A stretch of DNA of 6,372 nucleotides from the NCBI GenBank assembly GCA_003545125.1, contig DQCI01000108.1, forward strand, positions 13,042-19,413, read 5' to 3'. The stretch comes from Paracoccaceae bacterium (lineage in GTDB: Bacteria > Pseudomonadota > Alphaproteobacteria > Rhodobacterales > Rhodobacteraceae). Shown piece by piece: positions 1 to 6,372 of this stretch; within the stretch, counting starts at the first letter, position 1, and each line of letters starts with the position of its first letter. The position numbers were made by a program, and so were the translations under genes. A model generated the notes under the pieces. It was not told the DNA's origin. It saw nothing but the letters and a program-made list of their open reading frames with translations, and did no database searches.

Positions 1-944
1 TGGTGGCGCGCCATGCGCCGGAGGCGGATTTCGTGCCCGGCCTCATCCACGCCGACCACCGCGAACGACTGGTGCCGCACAGCCACGCCTATGCCGAGAC
101 GCTGCGGGATATCTACGGCTACGACAAGATGCACCCGCTGACGCGCGACGAGATCCGCGCGCGGGTCGGGTCCGAGGCCTATCATGGCGGCGTATTCGAT
201 GCGGGCGGCGGCCATCTGCACCCGCTCAACTACGCGCTCGGCCTCGCCCGCGCGGCGCGCGATGCGGGGGTGCGGATCTTCGAACGGTCCCGGGTGGACT
301 GGGTCACCGAGACCGACCCGGTGCGCATCGGCGCAGGCAAAGCGCGGATCCGGGCGCGCCATCTCATCTGGGCCGCCAACGGCTATCTCGGCGAGATGGA
401 CCGCCGGATCGCCGCGCAGGTGATGCCGATCAACAATTACATCGTTGCGACCGAGCCGCTCGGGGCGCTTGCCGACAAGCTGATCCCGGGGCGCGAGGCG
501 GTGGCGGATTCCAAATTCGTCATCAATTACTTCCGGCTGTCGGCGGATGGGCGGATGCTGTTCGGCGGCGGCGAAAGCTACGGCTACCGCTTCCCCGCCG
601 ACATCGCCGCCAAGGCGCGCAGACCGATGCTGGAGATCTTCCCCGAGCTGGCCGAGGTGAAGATCGACCATGCCTGGGGCGGCACGCTCGGGATCACCCG
701 AAGCCGGATGCCGCATTTCGAGTGGATCGCCCCCAACATCCTGACGGCAGGCGGCTATTCCGGCCACGGCGTGGCCATGGCGACGCTGGGCGGCAAGCTC
801 GCGGCCGAGGCGATCGGCGGGACGGCGGGGCGGTTCGACTTGATGGCCAGCGTGCCCACGCCGCGCTTTCCCGGCGGCGCAGCCTTGCGCTGGCCGATGC
901 TGGTGCTGGCGATGATCTGGTTCAGCCTGCGCGACAGGCTCTGA
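1..944 (+). CDS. FAD-dependent oxidoreductase, DAO / gamma-glutamylputrescine oxidase-like (5' partial)
   Basis: C-terminal 313 residues of a DAO-family flavoenzyme that would oxidise an amine or amino-acid substrate, passing electrons from FAD to oxygen or another acceptor. The frame is open to the window edge, and the N-terminal GxGxxG dinucleotide-binding motif is missing, so about 100 or more residues probably lie upstream; the GTG at position 3 is not a credible start. Visible family marks, counted from position 3: the strand and loop LIWAANGYLG (121-130) that closes the FAD domain, a central substrate-domain segment around MPINNYIVATEPLG (141-154), HAWGGTLGITRSRMPHF (223-239), and the FAD-contacting GGYSGHG (250-256) followed by a helix. 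The protein ends in a hydrophobic stretch near residues 296-309, which I recall from Rhodobacterales members. PuuB/OrdL are the best-known relatives, but substrate cannot be read from this fragment. The next gene starts about 54 bases downstream on the same strand, so an operon is likely. Confidence 0.88.
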   Translation, partial: VARHAPEADFVPGLIHADHRERLVPHSHAYAETLRDIYGYDKMHPLTRDEIRARVGSEAYHGGVFDAGGGHLHPLNYALGLARAARDAGVRIFERSRVDWVTETDPVRIGAGKARIRARHLIWAANGYLGEMDRRIAAQVMPINNYIVATEPLGALADKLIPGREAVADSKFVINYFRLSADGRMLFGGGESYGYRFPADIAAKARRPMLEIFPELAEVKIDHAWGGTLGITRSRMPHFEWIAPNILTAGGYSGHGVAMATLGGKLAAEAIGGTAGRFDLMASVPTPRFPGGAALRWPMLVLAMIWFSLRDRL

Positions 945-985
945 TTGACATTTTCCACGCGCTGCCCGACCCATTGACCGACGAT

Positions 986-991
986 GGAGGG
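986..991 (+). promoter_or_regulatory. Shine-Dalgarno GGAGGG that favours the TTG start at 999
   Basis: The sequence GGAGGG lies 7 bases before TTG 999, close to ideal spacing. It overlaps the in-frame ATG at 984, which itself has no purine-rich motif upstream. The site therefore argues for initiation at TTG 999 rather than ATG 984. The two starts differ by only five residues (MEGAR). Confidence 0.65.
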
Positions 992-998
992 CGCGCGT

Positions 999-4589
<3,591 letters not shown>

Positions 4590-4674
4590 CGCAGAGACGT
4601 GGCGCCGCGCGGCACCGGCTCCGGACCCCCCGAACTAGACGGGAGAGGCGTGAACCCTCGCGGTCTCAAAGCAC

Positions 4675-4695
4675 GGGAAACAGTCTGTTTCCTTT
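4675..4695. terminator. Candidate terminator hairpin in the convergent intergenic region
   Basis: GGAAACA-GTC-TGTTTCC (4676-4692) forms a perfect 7-bp stem with a 3-base loop, and is followed on the plus strand by TTTGAAAATC. It sits about 85 bases after the 5-oxoprolinase stop, between converging genes, in an A/T-richer patch than its surroundings. The U-tract is short and the stem is only moderately stable, so it is a plausible but unproven terminator, chiefly for the plus-strand operon. Confidence 0.4.
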
Positions 4696-4724
4696 GAAAA
4701 TCAAACACAACCAGCCGCCAGAAC

Positions 4725-4740
4725 CGGCGCTCCCGCGCCG
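4725..4740 (-). terminator. Candidate hairpin after the DUF2125 gene
   Basis: Read on the minus strand, CGGCGC-GGGA-GCGCCG makes a 6-bp GC stem with a GNRA-type tetraloop, 7 bases past the DUF2125 stop codon. The bases that follow (GTTCTGG) contain no real U-tract, so intrinsic termination would be weak. It is mutually exclusive with the overlapping hairpin at 4732-4746. Confidence 0.28.
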
Positions 4741-4749
4741 CGCGGGTTT
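4732..4749 (+). terminator. Candidate GC hairpin followed by TTT, plus strand
   Basis: CCCGCG-CCG-CGCGGG (4732-4746) is a 6-bp GC stem with a 3-base loop, directly followed by TTTA on the plus strand. The TTTA overlaps the stop codon of the opposing DUF2125 gene. It could be a second-line stop for the plus-strand operon. Short GC palindromes are common in DNA of this composition, so confidence is low. Confidence 0.25.
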
Positions 4750-5764
4750 ACGGCAAAACGAAGCGCGGCGCAGCCCCAAGCGGCACCGGGCCGATCAGGA
4801 CGAAGCCGCGCGAAAACCTGAGCGGGACATCGAGCCGCTCGGGATCACCGGCCAGAGACGCGAGCGTCTCCAAAGCCCCCCGGACGAGGGGGGCGCGGTT
4901 GGCGGGCAGGGCGCCGCTGGCCTCGGCCAGCGCCACGATGTCGCGCCAGTTGGTGGCCTCCAGCGCCATTTCGCCGGTGCCGATCCCGGTCTCGTCGACG
5001 GCAATCTGCCCGGTGCCTGCAAGGGCAAGGTCCCCCCACCTTGCGGTCAGCGCGGTGATCTCGATCGCGCGCGGTTGCGGCCTGCGATCCTCGATCGCGG
5101 TGATGTCCCAGCCCTTGTCGAACGTGACCGTCAGCTCCGCCGTCAGGGTTTCGATCACCTCGGGCAGCCCGACAAGATCCCGCAACCGCGCCAGCTCGGC
5201 GCTGTCGGGCGCGAAGTCGGTCAGCGAGACGGCGAGATCGTAGACCGGCGCATCGGCCTCGGTCGGGGATTCGCGCAGCGCGACCTGGGCCGCGGCGACG
5301 GCGGCTGTCCATCCGCGCGACGAGGCGAGGTCCGCCGCCTCCCCCTCGATCACCAGGCGTTGCAGCGGCAGCGCGGGCGTGACGCCGAGCGCGAGCGAGC
5401 CGATCATCCGGGTCGCGTCGACGCCGAGCGTCTCGCGGGGCAGGCGCAGCTCCTGTTCCTCTGGCCAGACGGCGATCACCTCGGTCGGCCGGTAACTCAG
5501 CGACAGGATCTGGAACCAGGGCGCGCTCCAGCCGACGCCGGTCTCGGGGTCGGTAAGCTCCAGTGTCTTGAAGGTCGTGTCGAACCGGTTCGGAAAGCCG
5601 TTGGTGTCGAGGGTCGCGGCCGTGGCGGTCCAGCCCTCGGCGCGGCGGGCGTCGAACCAGGCGGCGAGCCCGCGCTCGGTGGCCTGCGCGCCGACGAACC
5701 AGTACAGGCCCCACCCGAGGGCGGCAAAGACCAGAAGGAGGAGGAAGACGGTAAGGTTGCGCAT
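4748..5764 (-). CDS. DUF2125 domain-containing protein, membrane-anchored or exported
   Basis: A protein of about 338 residues from ATG 5764. A GTG start three codons upstream (5773) is possible, but ATG gives the more natural N-terminus and has a weak AGAG 8 bases before it. Residues 4-24 form a hydrophobic segment after Met-Arg-Asn, reading as an uncleaved signal-anchor. An AQA at 26-28 leaves signal-peptidase cleavage open. The rest is soluble and should lie in the periplasm. GFPNRFD (56-62) and the APWFQ...VIAVWP segment (81-101) match my memory of DUF2125, a family I associate with Rhodobacterales and other alphaproteobacteria. The body alternates short hydrophobic stretches typical of beta structure and contains no catalytic motif that I recognise. 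Function is unknown. It converges on the 5-oxoprolinase gene and diverges from the ChaC gene, with only 58 bases between the two chosen start codons. Confidence 0.85.
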   Translation of the reverse strand: MRNLTVFLLLLVFAALGWGLYWFVGAQATERGLAAWFDARRAEGWTATAATLDTNGFPNRFDTTFKTLELTDPETGVGWSAPWFQILSLSYRPTEVIAVWPEEQELRLPRETLGVDATRMIGSLALGVTPALPLQRLVIEGEAADLASSRGWTAAVAAAQVALRESPTEADAPVYDLAVSLTDFAPDSAELARLRDLVGLPEVIETLTAELTVTFDKGWDITAIEDRRPQPRAIEITALTARWGDLALAGTGQIAVDETGIGTGEMALEATNWRDIVALAEASGALPANRAPLVRGALETLASLAGDPERLDVPLRFSRGFVLIGPVPLGAAPRFVLP

Positions 5765-5774
5765 GGGGGGCACT

Positions 5775-5801
5775 CTGCTAGGACTGGAGGGGTTTTAGCA
5801 G
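5775..5801. repeat. Short inverted repeat CTGCTA-N15-TAGCAG in the divergent intergenic region
   Basis: CTGCTA (5775-5780) and TAGCAG (5796-5801) are perfect 6-base inverted repeats 15 bases apart, placed between the divergent DUF2125 and ChaC genes. They could be an operator for a dimeric regulator or a hairpin in either 5' leader. Arms of this length can also arise by chance. No convincing -35/-10 pair is visible here, so the promoters probably reach into the opposing coding regions. Confidence 0.25.
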
Positions 5802-5812
5802 CAGGGCGGCAT

Positions 5813-5817
5813 GGAGG
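5813..5817 (+). promoter_or_regulatory. Shine-Dalgarno GGAGG that favours the ATG start at 5823
   Basis: GGAGG lies 5 bases before ATG 5823 and overlaps the in-frame ATG at 5811. The earlier ATG has only GGGCGG upstream, which is a poorer ribosome binding site. The start at 5823 gives an N-terminus beginning MAADLWVFGYGSLLW, close to the usual beginning of ChaC proteins. The two starts differ by four residues. Confidence 0.6.
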
Positions 5818-5822
5818 CCAGA

Positions 5823-6353
5823 ATGGCGGCGGATCTCTGGGTGTTCGGCTACGGTTCGCTCCTGTGGAACCCGGGGTTCGCTCATGTCGAGACGGCGCTG
5901 GCGGTGCTCGACGGCTACCACCGGTCGTTCTGCATGCGCTCGATCCACCACCGCGGCAGCGAGGCCGAACCGGGGCTGGTGCTGGCGCTCGACGCGCTCA
6001 AAGGCGCCCGGTGCCGGGGTAAGGCGTTCCGGGTCGCGCCGGACGCTCACGGCGAGACCCTGGCCACCTTGCGCGACCGCGAGCTCGTCTCGTCGGCCTA
6101 TTTCGAGACCGTCCTGCCGGTGGCGCTCGCCGACGGGCGTGAGGTCGACGCTGTCTCCTACGTGATCGACCCCGACCACGTACAATACTGCGGCGGGCTG
6201 CCGCTTGCCGAACAGGCCGAGATCATCGCCCGTGCGGTCGGCGGGCGGGGGCCCAACCGCGACTACCTGTTCAACACCGCCGACCACCTCACCGAGCTTG
6301 GGATCGAGGACGGCGAACTCAGCTGGCTCGCCCGGGTCGTAAGGGCGATGTAA
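5823..6353 (+). CDS. chaC: ChaC-type gamma-glutamylcyclotransferase
   Basis: A cytoplasmic enzyme of about 176 residues (180 if ATG 5811 is used), predicted to cleave glutathione, and perhaps other gamma-glutamyl compounds, into 5-oxoproline plus the remaining peptide (Cys-Gly). The N-terminal WVFGYGSLLW (6-15) is the family's substrate-binding loop. HHRG (42-45) with the following PGLVLAL strand, and RDREL with Glu87 as the expected catalytic acid, fit the ChaC fold. VQYCGGL (120-126) and GPNRDYLFNT (143-152) are also typical of the family. The length matches short ChaC2-like members, and the gene appears complete. Its product, 5-oxoproline, is the expected substrate of the 5-oxoprolinase encoded about 1.2 kb upstream, although the two genes are not in one operon. 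Chemical specificity for glutathione is inferred from the family. Confidence 0.93.
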   Translation: MAADLWVFGYGSLLWNPGFAHVETALAVLDGYHRSFCMRSIHHRGSEAEPGLVLALDALKGARCRGKAFRVAPDAHGETLATLRDRELVSSAYFETVLPVALADGREVDAVSYVIDPDHVQYCGGLPLAEQAEIIARAVGGRGPNRDYLFNTADHLTELGIEDGELSWLARVVRAM

Positions 6354-6372
6354 CGGGGCGATGTCACAGGGC

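Noticed and set aside
3..5. GTG at position 3 as the true start of the oxidoreductase
   Set aside because: A start here would leave out the N-terminal FAD-binding motif required by the family, so the frame must continue upstream of the window.
945..977. Perfect -35 hexamer TTGACA (945-950) just after the oxidoreductase stop, as a possible internal promoter for the 5-oxoprolinase gene
   Set aside because: At 17 bases downstream the sequence is GACCCA, which is not a -10 element. The closest A/T-containing match (CATTGA, 972-977) is 21 bases away. Read-through from the upstream gene is simpler.
5771..5773. GTG start for the DUF2125 protein
   Set aside because: It would add only Met-Pro-Pro before the ATG at 5764, which directly precedes the charged-then-hydrophobic signal segment. 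It cannot be excluded, but is less likely.

Overview
The window looks like chromosome of a high-GC alphaproteobacterium, most likely of the Rhodobacterales/Paracoccaceae. This rests on recalled family resemblance: a DUF2125 protein, the C-terminal shape of the FAD oxidoreductase, and the ChaC variant. No search was run. Base composition and codon use look uniform across all four genes. I see no mobile element, CRISPR array, tRNA or rRNA.

Layout from left to right. (1) Bases 1-944, plus strand: the C-terminal part of a DAO-type FAD-dependent oxidoreductase related to gamma-glutamylputrescine oxidase. Its N-terminus, with the dinucleotide-binding motif, lies outside the window. (2) After a gap of about 54 bases, plus strand: a 3.6-kb gene for a single-chain ATP-dependent 5-oxoprolinase (HyuA and HyuB halves fused), probably co-transcribed with gene 1. 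(3) A 158-base convergent intergenic stretch (4590-4747) with several short hairpins that could act as terminators. (4) Minus strand, 5764-4748: a DUF2125 protein with an N-terminal membrane anchor or signal. (5) A very short divergent intergenic stretch, then on the plus strand a ChaC-type gamma-glutamylcyclotransferase ending at 6353. The last 19 bases hold nothing recognisable.

The metabolic theme is gamma-glutamyl / 5-oxoproline chemistry. ChaC enzymes cleave glutathione to 5-oxoproline and Cys-Gly. 5-oxoprolinase spends ATP to open 5-oxoproline to glutamate. The first gene belongs to a family whose best-known member oxidises gamma-glutamylputrescine. ChaC and 5-oxoprolinase would be consecutive steps of glutathione breakdown, but they sit in separate transcription units, so the link is inferred from proximity and chemistry.

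Both the 5-oxoprolinase and the ChaC gene have an upstream in-frame ATG that overlaps a strong GGAGG ribosome binding site. In each case a second start 12-15 bases downstream (TTG 999, ATG 5823) fits better. I see no previously undescribed system; this looks like ordinary metabolic chromosome with a few points worth checking.
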